Shown: positions 44,241 through 52,952, numbered from the stretch's first letter. The stretch is DNA of 64,000 nt from CAYNQK01 sp964470375 (GCA_964470375.1 CAYYCP010000001.1:1-64000); one strand, 5' to 3'. Numbers and translations: made by a program. The notes: generated from the letters alone by a model not told the origin.

Positions 44241-44990
44241 TCACCTGAAGGCGGCTATGGGGACGAAGGTCTCGGCCTTGAGGGATGCGCCGCCCACCAG
44301 GGCCCCGTCGATGTTGGGCATGGCCATGAGCTGGGCGGCGTTCTCTGGCTTCACCGAGCCGCCGTACTGGATGCACATGGCCTTGGCGGCTGACTCTCCG
44401 TAGAGATCCTTGAGGATGCCGCGGATAATGGCATGGGCCGCATCAGCATCCTCGGGGGTGGCCGTCTTGCCGGTGCCTATTGCCCAGACCGGCTCGTAGG
44501 CTATGACGATGGAGCCCAGGCTGGAAGCGGGCACATCCTGGAAGCCGCCGCGGACCTGGGTGGACAGAACGGCCTCCAGCTTGCCGGCCTCGCGCTCGGC
44601 CAGAGTCTCGCCCACGCACAGGATGACCTCCAGGCCGTGCTTGATAGCCAGCTTGAGCTTCTTGTTAATCAGGGCGTCGTCTTCCTTATAAATGGCCCGG
44701 CGCTCGGAATGCCCAAGAATGACCGTCTTCACCCCGATGGCCTTGAGCATCAGCACGGATACCTCGCCGGTATGGGCGCCCTGCTCCTCCTGGCCCATGT
44801 TCTGGGCGCCCAGGATGATCTTCGACCCGGCCAGGGCCTTGGCCACCGCCTCCAGGGCGGTGAAGGGCGGCGCGACCATGACCTTGTCCTTGCAACCCGA
44901 TAGCTTCGCGACCAGCTCGGCCGCCAGGGCGGCGCCCTCGGCTCCGGTCTTGTGCATCTTCCAATTTCCGGCGATGTAGTAATTGCGCAT
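44241..44990 (-). CDS. tpiA: Triose-phosphate isomerase
   Basis: This 249-residue TIM barrel interconverts dihydroxyacetone phosphate and glyceraldehyde 3-phosphate. Visible: NWKM near the start (Asn, Lys), the electrophilic His in ILGHSERR (about 95), the catalytic Glu in AYEPVWAIGTG (about 167) and the phosphate loop YGGSVKPEN. The SD AGGAG is upstream. pgk and gap lie about 5 kb away, also on minus but in another transcription unit. Confidence 0.97.
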   Translation of the reverse strand: MRNYYIAGNWKMHKTGAEGAALAAELVAKLSGCKDKVMVAPPFTALEAVAKALAGSKIILGAQNMGQEEQGAHTGEVSVLMLKAIGVKTVILGHSERRAIYKEDDALINKKLKLAIKHGLEVILCVGETLAEREAGKLEAVLSTQVRGGFQDVPASSLGSIVIAYEPVWAIGTGKTATPEDADAAHAIIRGILKDLYGESAAKAMCIQYGGSVKPENAAQLMAMPNIDGALVGGASLKAETFVPIAAFR

Positions 44991-45036
44991 CAGTTTCTCC
45001 TAGATCGACATGGCGTGCCCTCGGCGGGCCGGGCCA

Positions 45037-45065
45037 ATCTTACAGGCGAGCGCCGCCAGTGTAAA
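45037..45065 (-). promoter_or_regulatory. Candidate promoter for tpiA
   Basis: On the minus strand TTTACA (45060-45065) and TAAGAT (45037-45042) are 17 bases apart, ahead of tpiA. Confidence 0.55.
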
Positions 45066-45099
45066 GGCAGTGCCGCGCCTAAAGACGGCCGAGGGTCGC

Positions 45100-45128
45100 C
45101 TGATCCGCCGCCGGGCATGTGATATAAT
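45100..45128 (+). promoter_or_regulatory. Promoter for the LVIVD lipoprotein
   Basis: CTGATC (45100-45105) and a perfect TATAAT (45123-45128) are 17 bases apart, and TGA before the -10 makes an extended -10. The leader is about 18 bases and includes GAGGAG. It faces away from the tpiA promoter. Confidence 0.65.
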
Positions 45129-45153
45129 GGTAGATATAGAGGAGATAAGAAAA

Positions 45154-47040
45154 ATGAAGAGTGCGCTTTCGGCCTCCATCCTGGGCGCTGCATGGGCCCT
45201 CTTCATGGCCTGCGAGCCCTTCTATGAGCTGACTCCTCCCACCAAGGACTACGAGGCTGCCCAGGCCAGGGGCTTCCAATGCTCATCTGGGATGGCCGAT
45301 CTCATGATCTTCGACACCCATGATCCGGCAGCGCCGAAGGAAGCGGGCAGGTACGCTGCGCCCGCCGCCATCAGGCATGGCGCGAGCTCGGGCGACCTGG
45401 CCTACCTGGCCCTCGCGGACGAGAGCCTGGAAATCATCGATATTTCCGACAAGACGAAGCCGACCTTGCTCTCACGCCTTGAAGACGCCCGTATTTCCCG
45501 CATCGAAGCCGCGGGAGACCTTCTGCTCTGCGCGGGGAACGAGAAGGCCCTGCGGATCATCGACGTCGCGGATCCCTTGTATCCATTCGTGATATCCAGT
45601 CTAGCCCTGGACGACCCCGTATGCGATATTGCCTTCTCAAGCTCTTGGACCTATGCCTGCACCGGGATCGGGGGCCTGGCAGTAATCGACATCAGCGATC
45701 CGGCCGCGCCATCGCTGGCGGCCGTCCTCGCCACGGGCGGCGAAAGCGACAGCATCGCCATCTAGGGGAATCGCGCCTATCTCGGCGACACCGCCCACTG
45801 CCTGGCCGTGCTGGACATCTCCGATCCCGCCAGGCCTCGCCTGATCGGCTCCTTCGATCCCGAGCCCATGGGCGACGAGTCGATGATGCCGACGAAATAC
45901 CGCCTCAGCTCCCTGGCCGTGAACGGCGACTTCGTGATCGCCGCCGATACGTATTACACGAAGATCCTGGCCTTCGAGGTGTCGGATCCCTACAGCCCCG
46001 CCTTGGTCGGGGAGTATTCGATCCGTCCGGCTTTCCCGCGTGGGATAGCCCTGGAAGGCTCCCACGCCTTCGTCGCCGCCCAGTCATCAGGACTCCTATC
46101 CTTCGACTTGAGCGATATCGCCCATCCCAGGCTCGCCGGAAGCGCCAACCTCACCACCGATCCAAGGGGCATAGAGGTGGATGGCAGCACCGCCTTCATC
46201 GCCGATGCAGATGGCTTCTTCACGGTCGACCTTTCCGCGCCCGCTCGCCCTGTCCTCAAGAGCGCGCGGGATGGCGAATACAAGGATATCTCACTGAACG
46301 GGAACGTCGCCTTTCTCTCGAGCTACGAAGGCATCGACGTGTACGATGTGTCCCTGCCCTCCCAGCCGGCCCTGCTGCACTCCCGCGATGAGAGCGGAAA
46401 CGTTTGCATCGAGAATCTCGCCGCCCGCGGCAACTACCTCTACGTCTCGGAATGGTACTGGGGCCTCGACATCTTTTCGGTCTCAACTCCATCCCATCCC
46501 CGCAAGCTGAGCACCTATGCCTGCGCCGACACGAAGCATGTCTGCGTGCAGCCCCCCTACGCCTACCTCTCGGTCTTTCCCAATGAGCTCCGTGTCGTGA
46601 ACATATCGAACCCCTACCTGCCCCTCTTGGCGGGGCGCACCTACCTAGGTGAAGGAAACTATTCGCACATCGAGAGCGTCTTCCTCGACGGGAGCCTGGC
46701 CTATGCCTGTTCCTGGAGCGGCTTGCACATCATGGACATATCCAGTCCGGCGAAACCATCGCAGATTGGATTCTACGGAGGCCAGTACGGAAACACCACC
46801 TACAAGCGGGCCATCACTCGCCTCCCTTATGCCTACTGCCTCACCAGTTCCTCTCTCGCTATTCTCGACGTTTCCGATCCTAGCCAGGTGAGGGGCATGT
46901 TATCCATCCCCATCGATTACTGTAGCGACCTAGCGTTTATGGGCGACACGCGCGTCGTAGTCTGCGCAAATAATGGTTTGACTATCATCGACGTGAGCGA
47001 CCCTGGGGACCCGGTCCAGAATTCGAAGAGCGTGCCTTGA
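45154..47040 (+). pseudogene. LVIVD-repeat lipoprotein interrupted by an in-frame TAG
   Basis: The frame encodes a lipoprotein with lipobox LFMAC and about ten LVIVD repeats (for example AVIDISDPAAPSLAA and LAVLDISDPARPRL), forming a beta-propeller-like exported protein of 628 codons. A TAG at 45763-45765 (codon 204) falls in the same frame inside a repeat, and coding resumes without shift as GNRAYLGD. The corresponding position in other repeats is usually Glu, Asp or Asn, so a single GAG-to-TAG-type change would explain it. Promoter, SD and both halves are intact. It could be a recent pseudogene, a sequencing error or a read-through site. Confidence 0.8.
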
Positions 47041-47061
47041 TCAATCTCTTCTAGGCTTTCT

Positions 47062-47859
47062 TCAAGCCCCGGCCGTATCTACGCCGAAGCAGGCCGCCAG
47101 GGCCGCGTACCAGTCCGGGTAGGCGCGCTGCAAGGCGGCCGGGCGGTCGAAGAATGCCTCTACCGATACGGCGAAAAACTCCGCCTCGTCCTCGGCGGCG
47201 TAATCGTCCATGGGCAGGCGCGAGGCCGACATGCCCCGGCGCCGATGCGTGGAACGGGACGCACGGGCCCTGAAGTCAGCCAGGGCCGCGTCCCTGGCGG
47301 CCATGAAGGCCATGCGCGCGGCGCCCTCTAGGGGCGGCGTTCCATCGATTTCCCCATCCAGTCCATCGATCTTGTGGGCCATCTCGTGCACGGGCAGGTT
47401 GTATCCCCTCCCCCGCCCCGAGTCCAACACGTCCGGCCAGGAGAGGAGGACAGGCCCCAGCTCGCGGGCCTGGCCCGACAGCTCCTCGTCGATCTCTTCC
47501 ACTACCCCGGCGCCATCCTGGCCGGCGCTCGTCTCCGTGAAAGTATCCGGCAGGATGAAGATGCTACGCCAGCCGCGCCAGAGGTGGGCTCCACCGCCCA
47601 GGCAGGGCAGAACCGCGTTGAGCGACACCGAAATCAGTATCTCCCGGCTCAAGCCGAATCCGGGCGGGGAGAGGAACTGCTTTTCGCCCATGAACTGGGC
47701 TGCCAGGGCCCGGTGCCGGCCGGCCGGGAGGGCCAGGCTGCCGGTCTTGGCTGCGGCCGGGTGGCGCGCCAGGGCCTCCTCCCATTCAGCGTCGCTGATG
47801 CCGGCCCTGGCGATGGCCATCTCGCGCCTAAGGCCCTCGATCCAGTCCGCTACGCCCAT
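47062..47859 (-). CDS. mtfA: MtfA/M90-family zinc metallopeptidase
   Basis: This 265-residue protein has the zinc motif HEMAH in NLPVHEMAHKIDGLDG (about residue 165) and the downstream EFFAVSVEAFFDRPAAL segment with a third ligand Glu. In E. coli MtfA interacts with Mlc and so affects PTS glucose regulation. The ATG at 47859 has GGGAGG nine bases upstream; the GTG at 47868 overlaps that SD. A -10 TATACT (47882-47887) lies upstream, with no clear -35. Confidence 0.9.
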   Translation of the reverse strand: MGVADWIEGLRREMAIARAGISDAEWEEALARHPAAAKTGSLALPAGRHRALAAQFMGEKQFLSPPGFGLSREILISVSLNAVLPCLGGGAHLWRGWRSIFILPDTFTETSAGQDGAGVVEEIDEELSGQARELGPVLLSWPDVLDSGRGRGYNLPVHEMAHKIDGLDGEIDGTPPLEGAARMAFMAARDAALADFRARASRSTHRRRGMSASRLPMDDYAAEDEAEFFAVSVEAFFDRPAALQRAYPDWYAALAACFGVDTAGA

Positions 47860-47965
47860 CCAAGCCACCCTCCCCTACCCGAGTATAGCGACAGCTCTGA
47901 TGAAAAGACGATACGTCTGGCGTGCGGCCTTCTCCGGCCGGCTTCAGGCGTGCTAGTTTGATCCC

Positions 47966-48730
47966 ATGCGTCTTCAGGAGAAAGAATGGCTCATATGCCT
48001 GGACATAGACGGAACCGTCCTCTCGGGCTCCCCGGAGCGCGAAGCCCGCTTCCGCGCCTGGGCGGCTCGACGCGGAAGGGGGATAGCCCTGGCCTATGCC
48101 AGCGGCCGCTCCATCCCGAATATCCGCGCCGAGATCATTCGCGGGCGCCTGCCAGCAGCCGATTTCCTTGCCGGTCAGCTGGGCACTGTCATAGAAACCG
48201 CCGATGGGGAGGATCCCGGCCTGTCCGGGGCCCTGATCGCCGGGGTCCATCCATCATGGAGCCTCGCGAGGGCCATGGATGCCGGGATCGGCCAGGGCAT
48301 GGAAGCCCAGGAAGCCGAGCACCTCAACGCCTACAAGGCGAGCTTCTACTGGGACGGCCGGGCCCAATCCCTGCGGGCCTTCGAGGAGCGCATAAGTGGA
48401 TGCTTTCCTGAAGGCAGCTATCGGATCATAGCCGTGGATGGCATGTACGTGGATCTCATGCCCCATTGCCTGGGCAAGGCCGCAGCCGCCAAGGCCATAG
48501 CCGCCAGCCTGGGCCTTGGGATGGAGCGGATTCTGGTGGCCGGGGACTCGGAGAACGACCAGGACATGTACATGGAGGGCGGATTCAAGAAGATACTGCC
48601 GGCCAACGCGGCCAACCTCCTCCGCCGCATCGCCCCCGATGCCTACCAGAGCCCCTACCCGGACGCGGACGGGGTTCTGGACGGCCTCGGGCACTTCGGG
48701 ATTGCGGGCGGTTTCTCTCCGGGTCGCTGA
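47966..48730 (+). CDS. HAD-superfamily phosphatase, Cof/sucrose-phosphatase-like
   Basis: This 254-residue HAD hydrolase has motif I CLDIDGTVLSG near residue 11, motif II in YASGRS, and motifs III/IV in LGKAAAAKAI and VAGDSENDQDM. The C2-type cap between motifs fits sugar-phosphate phosphatases; the substrate is unknown. No SD is present. TAGTTT (47954-47959) lies six bases before the ATG and could be a -10 of a leaderless transcript, but its -35 (TTCTCC) is weak. Confidence 0.85.
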   Translation: MRLQEKEWLICLDIDGTVLSGSPEREARFRAWAARRGRGIALAYASGRSIPNIRAEIIRGRLPAADFLAGQLGTVIETADGEDPGLSGALIAGVHPSWSLARAMDAGIGQGMEAQEAEHLNAYKASFYWDGRAQSLRAFEERISGCFPEGSYRIIAVDGMYVDLMPHCLGKAAAAKAIAASLGLGMERILVAGDSENDQDMYMEGGFKKILPANAANLLRRIAPDAYQSPYPDADGVLDGLGHFGIAGGFSPGR

Positions 48731-48736
48731 GGGCCC

Positions 48737-49093
48737 CTACTCGGCGAGCCAGTCCAGGGCCTTGGACTCGTCCTCGAAGATCCTGACGTTGCTGGAGCCG
48801 GTCACGGCGATGTAGGAATTGAAGAGGACCTTCTTCACGCCGCTGATGCCTATCACAGCCACCTTGGCCATCTTCTCGTTGCGCTGTTTGCCACTCTTGT
48901 TGAGCTCGGCCATCATCCCGGCGCTGCCGAAGGTGCCCTCGAAATTGCAGAGCTCGACCTTTTTCTCTGACAGGGAGGCCTCTATCTCGATAGCCCGCCG
49001 CAGCAGCCCGAGCATCTCGACCTCATCCTTGGCCCCGCGGTAATCGACGTAGAGGATGTCCTTACCAGCATGCTTGATCCACCTCACATCCAC
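48737..49093 (-). CDS. STAS/SpoIIAA-like domain protein
   Basis: This protein of about 118 residues has an alternating beta/alpha pattern with ILYVDYRGAKDEVEML and KVAVIGISGVKKVLFNSYIAVTG, resembling STAS or SpoIIAA-like regulatory domains, although the family signature is not strict. Start is GTG at 49093 (GAGGAGG four bases upstream) or GTG at 49087 (ten bases). Nothing else is visible between it and pgk except the 86-bp repeat array, so it is probably read from the pgk side. Confidence 0.7.
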   Translation of the reverse strand: MDVRWIKHAGKDILYVDYRGAKDEVEMLGLLRRAIEIEASLSEKKVELCNFEGTFGSAGMMAELNKSGKQRNEKMAKVAVIGISGVKKVLFNSYIAVTGSSNVRIFEDESKALDWLAE

Positions 49094-49117
49094 GATGCCT
49101 CCTCTCCGCCGCCGCCT

Positions 49118-49500
49118 GCACACCTCGATGCCTTCCCCGCGCCGCGCCCATATCCTTGCGGGCGCGGCANNNNNNNNNNNNNNNNNNNNNNNNNNNNNNN
49201 NNNNNNNNNNNNNNNNNNNNNNNNNNNNNNNNNNNNNNNNNNNNNNNNNNNNNNNNNNNNNNNNNNNNNCGCCCATATCCTTGCGGGCGCGGCACGAGCT
49301 CCCCGGCATCAAATCAATCTCAACTCCTGCACACCTCGATGCCTTCCCCGCGCCGCGCCCATATCCTTGCGGGCGCGGCACGAGCTCCCCGGCATCAAAT
49401 CAATCTCAACCTCTGCACACCTCGATGCCTTCCCCGCGCCGCGCCCATATCCTTGCGGGCGCGGCACGAGCTCCCCGGCATCAAATCAATCTCAACCCCT
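49118..49500 (-). repeat. 86-bp tandem repeat array containing the assembly gap
   Basis: Two complete 86-base units (49329-49414 and 49415-49500) and partial units at each side of the gap are nearly identical, differing mainly in the last few bases. Each unit contains a 9-bp hairpin, GCCGCGCCC/GGGCGCGGC, with a 10-base loop. The unit also carries pieces of the pgk 3' end. 86 is not a multiple of 3, and no frame is consistent across the array, so it looks non-coding. The two contig ends share 25 identical bases of one unit, so the real gap may be -25, 61, 147 or more bases in 86-base steps. Confidence 0.9.
49170..49269. other. Scaffold gap of 100 N
   Basis: A run of exactly 100 N, a usual placeholder for unknown length, falls inside the 86-bp repeat array, where short-read assembly would be expected to fail. 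Copy number of the array is therefore unknown. Confidence 0.98.
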
Positions 49501-49523
49501 GCATACCTCGATGCCGGGGAGCT
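49469..49523 (-). other. 14-bp inverted repeat spanning the pgk stop codon
   Basis: AGCTCCCCGGCATC (49469-49482) and GATGCCGGGGAGCT (49510-49523) are perfect inverse copies 27 bases apart. The pgk stop (49492-49494) lies in the loop. One arm is pgk coding sequence, the other belongs to the first repeat unit. Confidence 0.8.
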
Positions 49524-50754
49524 TTTTCCCCTCCAGCAGTTCGAGGGAGGCGCCGCCGCCGGTGGAGACGTGGCTCATCTTGTCGGATAGGCCGGTCTTG
49601 TTGACGGCCGAGACGGAGTCGCCGCCGCCCACCACGGTGATGGCACCGCGGCCGGTGGCCTGGGCCACCATCTTGGCGACTTCCAGGGTTCCCTTGGCGA
49701 AGGCCTCGAACTCAAAGACCCCCGGGGGGCCGTTCCATACGATTGTCTTGGCGTTGGACAGGACCTCGGCGTACTTCTTGAGGGTCTTGGGGCCCACGTC
49801 CATGCCCATCAGGCCCTCGGGCACATCCTGGCCGTCCACGGCCACGGGAGCCGCTGCGGCGTCGAAGCTCGCCCCGCAGACGTGGTCCAGAGGCAGGACG
49901 ATCTCTGCTCCCAGCTTCTTGGCGGCCTCCAGGATGCGCTTGGCGGTGTCGATCTGGTCGTCTTCCACGAGGGACTTCCCGGTGGTATGGCCGAGGGCCT
50001 TGAGGAAGGTATAGGCCATGCCCCCGCCTATCACCAGGGCCTTGGCCTGCTTGAGGAGGCTCTCCAGTACGGCGATCTTGCTGGATACCTTGGCCCCGCC
50101 GATGATAGCTACCAGGGGCTTGACCGGGCTGGTGACGATGGGTTCGAGGTAGGCTACCTCCTTCTCCATCAGGAAGCCGCCCACGCTGACCTTGAGGAAC
50201 TTGGCGATGCTGGCGGTGGAGGCGTGGTCGCGGTGAGCCGTACCGAAGGCGTCGTTGACGAACACCTCGCCGTAGGAGGCCAGCTCCTTGGCCAGGACGT
50301 CGCGCTCGGCGGGGTCCTCGCTGGTCTCTTCCTTGTGGAAGCGGGTGTTCTCCAGCATCACCACGGTCCCATCGGGCTGGCCCTCTATGAAGGCCTTCTT
50401 GCCGAAGCAGGAGTCCTCCCCGACGAAGACCACCGGGCGGCCGAGCTTCTTGGCCAGGTATTCAGCCACCGGGCGCATGCGGTGCTTGCCGGCTATGTAC
50501 TTGGCCTCATCGAAGGGCTTGCCATCCTTCTCAGCCTTCTCCTTGGCCTTCTTCATGTCCTTCTTGGGGTCGCCCAGGTGAGACATTAGCACCAGGGACT
50601 TGGCGCCCTGATCCAGGATGTACTGGATGGTGGGTATGGCGGCCATGATGCGGGTGTCGTCCTGCACCGTGCCGTCCTTCATGGGAACATTGAAGTCCAC
50701 GCGCATAACCACGCGCTTGCCCTTGAGGGCGATATCCTTGACAGTCTTGATCAT
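49492..50754 (-). CDS. pgk: Phosphoglycerate kinase
   Basis: This 420-residue two-domain glycolytic kinase has RVDFNVPMKDG near residue 18, the segment VAIIGGAKVSSKIAVLESLL near 210, and the nucleotide loop GGGDSVSAV near 370. The sequence KAKEKAEKDGKPFDEAKYI adds a small insertion relative to minimal forms. The final residues KLPGIEVCRG are encoded in the sequence that recurs in the 86-bp repeat, an unusual end. The SD AAAGGAG is present. Confidence 0.97.
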   Translation of the reverse strand: MIKTVKDIALKGKRVVMRVDFNVPMKDGTVQDDTRIMAAIPTIQYILDQGAKSLVLMSHLGDPKKDMKKAKEKAEKDGKPFDEAKYIAGKHRMRPVAEYLAKKLGRPVVFVGEDSCFGKKAFIEGQPDGTVVMLENTRFHKEETSEDPAERDVLAKELASYGEVFVNDAFGTAHRDHASTASIAKFLKVSVGGFLMEKEVAYLEPIVTSPVKPLVAIIGGAKVSSKIAVLESLLKQAKALVIGGGMAYTFLKALGHTTGKSLVEDDQIDTAKRILEAAKKLGAEIVLPLDHVCGASFDAAAAPVAVDGQDVPEGLMGMDVGPKTLKKYAEVLSNAKTIVWNGPPGVFEFEAFAKGTLEVAKMVAQATGRGAITVVGGGDSVSAVNKTGLSDKMSHVSTGGGASLELLEGKKLPGIEVCRG

Positions 50755-50783
50755 CGGTCGCTCCTTTATCGTTCAGCTGCAAG

Positions 50784-50808
50784 AAAAAGGCTCCCCCGCG
50801 GGGGAGCC
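50784..50808 (-). terminator. Rho-independent terminator between gap and pgk
   Basis: A perfect 20-base palindrome (50789-50808, GGCTCCCCCG/CGGGGGAGCC) is followed on the minus strand by TTTTT (50788-50784). It should end or attenuate transcription from gap before pgk. Confidence 0.85.
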
Positions 50809-50883
50809 CTTGAGCGCGCGCCTGTCTGCGCGTCGGCGCCATTGGGCGCCTTCCGGCCGCGCCGCCAGAACGCGCGCCTCGAC

Positions 50884-51960
50884 TTATTTCTTCAGTCCGG
50901 CGATGTGGCAGAGGAAGTCTACGACGCGGTTGGAGTAACCCCACTCATTGTCGTACCAGGAGATGACCTTGAAGAAGCGCTTCTCTCCGGGCAGGTTGTT
51001 CTGCAGGGTGGCCAGAGAATCATAGATCGAGGAGCGCGGATCATGGATGAAATCGCTGGATACCAGCTCCTCCTCGGTATAGCCCAGGTAACCCTTGAGC
51101 GGACCTTCCTTGCTGGCCTTCTTGATCAGGGCGTCGATCTCCTGGATGCTGGTCTCCTTCTCGGTGCGGAAGGTGAGGTCGACCACGGAGACATCCGCGG
51201 TGGCCACCCGGAAGGACATGCCGGTCAGCTTGCCCTTGGTGGCAGGCAGCACCTCGCCCACCGCCTTGGCGGCGCCGGTGGAAGAGGGGATGGTATTGAT
51301 CGCGGCGGCGCGCCCGCCGCGCCAGTCCTTCTTGGAGGGGCCGTCGACCGTCTTCTGGGTGGCGGTGTAGGAGTGGATGGTGGTCATGAGGCCGGTCTCA
51401 ATGCCGACCGAGTCCAGAAGGACCTTGACGATGGGGGCCAGGCAGTTGGTGGTGCAGGAGGCGTTGGAGACGATGATGTGCTTGGCCGGATCGAATTCGC
51501 CCTCGTTGACGCCCATGACGAAGGTCTTGATCTTGACGTTCTCATCGGCGCTCTTGGCCGGGGCGGTGATAATGACCCGCTTGGCGCCGGCGTCCAGGTG
51601 GCCCTTGGACTTCTCGTTGCAGAAGAGGCCAGTGGACTCGATGACGTACTCTACGCCCATGGCGGCCCAGGGCAGGTCCTTGAGTTCCTTGACAGCCATG
51701 AGGCAGCGGATCTCATGGCCGTTGACGATCATGATGTCGTTGTCGGCCAGGGAGGGATCGGATTTCTTGGTGCTGATGTCCGCCTTCATGCGCCCGTGGA
51801 CCGAATCGTACTTGAGCTGGTAGGCGAAATAATCCGCGTCGGTGGAGATGTCCACCACCGCGACCACGTCGACCTTGTTCTTCCCGAGTAGGTTCTGCTC
51901 GACCAAGGCCTGGAAAACGAGCCGCCCGATGCGGCCGAAACCGTTGATGGCTACCTTCAT
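50884..51960 (-). CDS. gap: Glyceraldehyde-3-phosphate dehydrogenase
   Basis: This 358-residue type I GAPDH has NAD motif NGFGRIGRLVF at the N-terminus, catalytic Cys in NASCTTNCLAP (about residue 162), and His in HSYTATQ. It contains a slightly extended N-terminal region, and the WYDNEWGYSNR C-terminal motif is intact. The SD is GGGGG with an ATACCT spacer. It has its own promoter and a strong terminator. Confidence 0.97.
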   Translation of the reverse strand: MKVAINGFGRIGRLVFQALVEQNLLGKNKVDVVAVVDISTDADYFAYQLKYDSVHGRMKADISTKKSDPSLADNDIMIVNGHEIRCLMAVKELKDLPWAAMGVEYVIESTGLFCNEKSKGHLDAGAKRVIITAPAKSADENVKIKTFVMGVNEGEFDPAKHIIVSNASCTTNCLAPIVKVLLDSVGIETGLMTTIHSYTATQKTVDGPSKKDWRGGRAAAINTIPSSTGAAKAVGEVLPATKGKLTGMSFRVATADVSVVDLTFRTEKETSIQEIDALIKKASKEGPLKGYLGYTEEELVSSDFIHDPRSSIYDSLATLQNNLPGEKRFFKVISWYDNEWGYSNRVVDFLCHIAGLKK

Positions 51961-51994
51961 AGGTATTCCCCCTGTATGGCGTTAAATCGAGGGA

Positions 51995-52023
51995 AGACTA
52001 TCGATTTTTCGGGATCGAGTCAA
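51995..52023 (-). promoter_or_regulatory. Promoter for gap
   Basis: On the minus strand TTGACT (52018-52023) and TAGTCT (51995-52000) are 17 bases apart, leaving a leader of about 28 bases with the SD. Confidence 0.55.
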
Positions 52024-52042
52024 TAAAGCCGGCTCACCGGCC

Positions 52043-52071
52043 TTGCATCTCGGGGCGGGCAGGTCTATTGT
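52043..52071 (+). promoter_or_regulatory. Candidate promoter for the LolA-like exported protein
   Basis: TTGCAT (52043-52048) and TATTGT (52066-52071) are 17 bases apart. The -10 ends six bases before the ATG at 52078, and no SD is present, so a leaderless transcript is predicted. Confidence 0.5.
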
Positions 52072-52077
52072 ATCGGC

Positions 52078-52713
52078 ATGGCCTACCCTCATCTCCTCCT
52101 CATGCTCCTCATGTGTCTCTTCAAGGGCGCCCGCGTGGACACGGCGGTCGCCGACTTCCAGGCCTCGGCATTCGGCCCCTCCGCCGCGGGGACGGAGATC
52201 CTGACCAGCCTCCAGGGGAGCCTGACCTTCGAGTCATACCCGGGGAAAGAGAAGGTCCTGATCAGGGCCTGGCAATCAGAGGGCGCCTCGGGGACCAAGC
52301 CCGTCCCGCGCGAAGTCGTGTATATTTTCCGCTTCGACCTATCCACACCCAAGGTGTTCGTACTCGACCCGGCTAAAAAGGAATTCCGCACCCTCTACTA
52401 CGAAGACGGTTTCGAGCGCAGCTTCGAGCGGGCCTTCGGCCTCAACCCCTGGAAGACGGAGTCCGGCTCGGGGAAGGAGGCCCGGCCCTTCCTCCAGGCC
52501 GAGGCGGGGAGAGAGGGCTTGGCCCTCAGCTACACATCAACGGAGACCGGCATCCTCAGGCTCCTTACGGACGGGGAACGCGGAGGCCTGGCGGTCTCGG
52601 CCGAATGGGAGGGCGCTGAGAGGGCCCAGGTCCTCTTCTCCCGGCCGCGCGGGCGGCCCGGCCCGGACGATTCCCTCTTCGAGCCGCCGGCCGGCTACAA
52701 GGAAGTCCGCTAG
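52078..52713 (+). CDS. Exported protein, possibly LolA-like
   Basis: This 211-residue protein has a short hydrophobic N-terminus (HLLLMLLMCLF), probably a signal peptide. The remainder alternates beta strands with the phrase LQGSLTFESYPGKEK and FDLSTPKVFVLDPAKKEF, reminiscent of the LolA/LolB barrel. That match is by pattern only; the role could be lipoprotein handling or something else. The gene lies alone between the divergent gap gene and the WG-repeat remnant. No SD is present. Confidence 0.65.
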   Translation: MAYPHLLLMLLMCLFKGARVDTAVADFQASAFGPSAAGTEILTSLQGSLTFESYPGKEKVLIRAWQSEGASGTKPVPREVVYIFRFDLSTPKVFVLDPAKKEFRTLYYEDGFERSFERAFGLNPWKTESGSGKEARPFLQAEAGREGLALSYTSTETGILRLLTDGERGGLAVSAEWEGAERAQVLFSRPRGRPGPDDSLFEPPAGYKEVR

Positions 52714-52952
52714 CCCAGCACGGCCATTCGATGACGGGGTCGAAGCGCGGGGAGATCACCGTCGTACCGGCCTTGTCGATGAAGCCGTAGCTTCTGGCCT
52801 TTCTCATCGAAATAGAGCGCAGCAGCCACCCTGGAAGCAGTGTAATAGCGTGCCTGGGCTTGGAAAGCGTCCTTCCAGTCCAGGCTTGATGGCTGGGCCT
52901 GGTAGAGGGCGGACAGGGCCGGGAACATGAGGGCCAACGGTGGGGTGCGCAT
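52714..52952 (-). pseudogene. Frameshifted remnant of a WG-repeat exported protein
   Basis: An ATG at 52952 opens a frame with a signal-like N-terminus and ends near FDEKGQK; the next frame continues at once with YGFIDKAGTTVISPRFDPVIEW, a textbook WG repeat. A one-base indel around 52790 separates them, and no further repeats follow because the opposite-strand gene end lies there. It therefore looks like a truncated, decayed WG-repeat gene. Confidence 0.6.

Noticed and set aside
49118..49500. CRISPR array
   Set aside because: Units are tandem with no unique spacers, and there are no cas genes nearby.
49056..50014. Open frames running through the 86-bp repeats and the N gap
   Set aside because: They depend on translating N as residues and on a repeat whose period is not a multiple of 3, so no consistent protein results.
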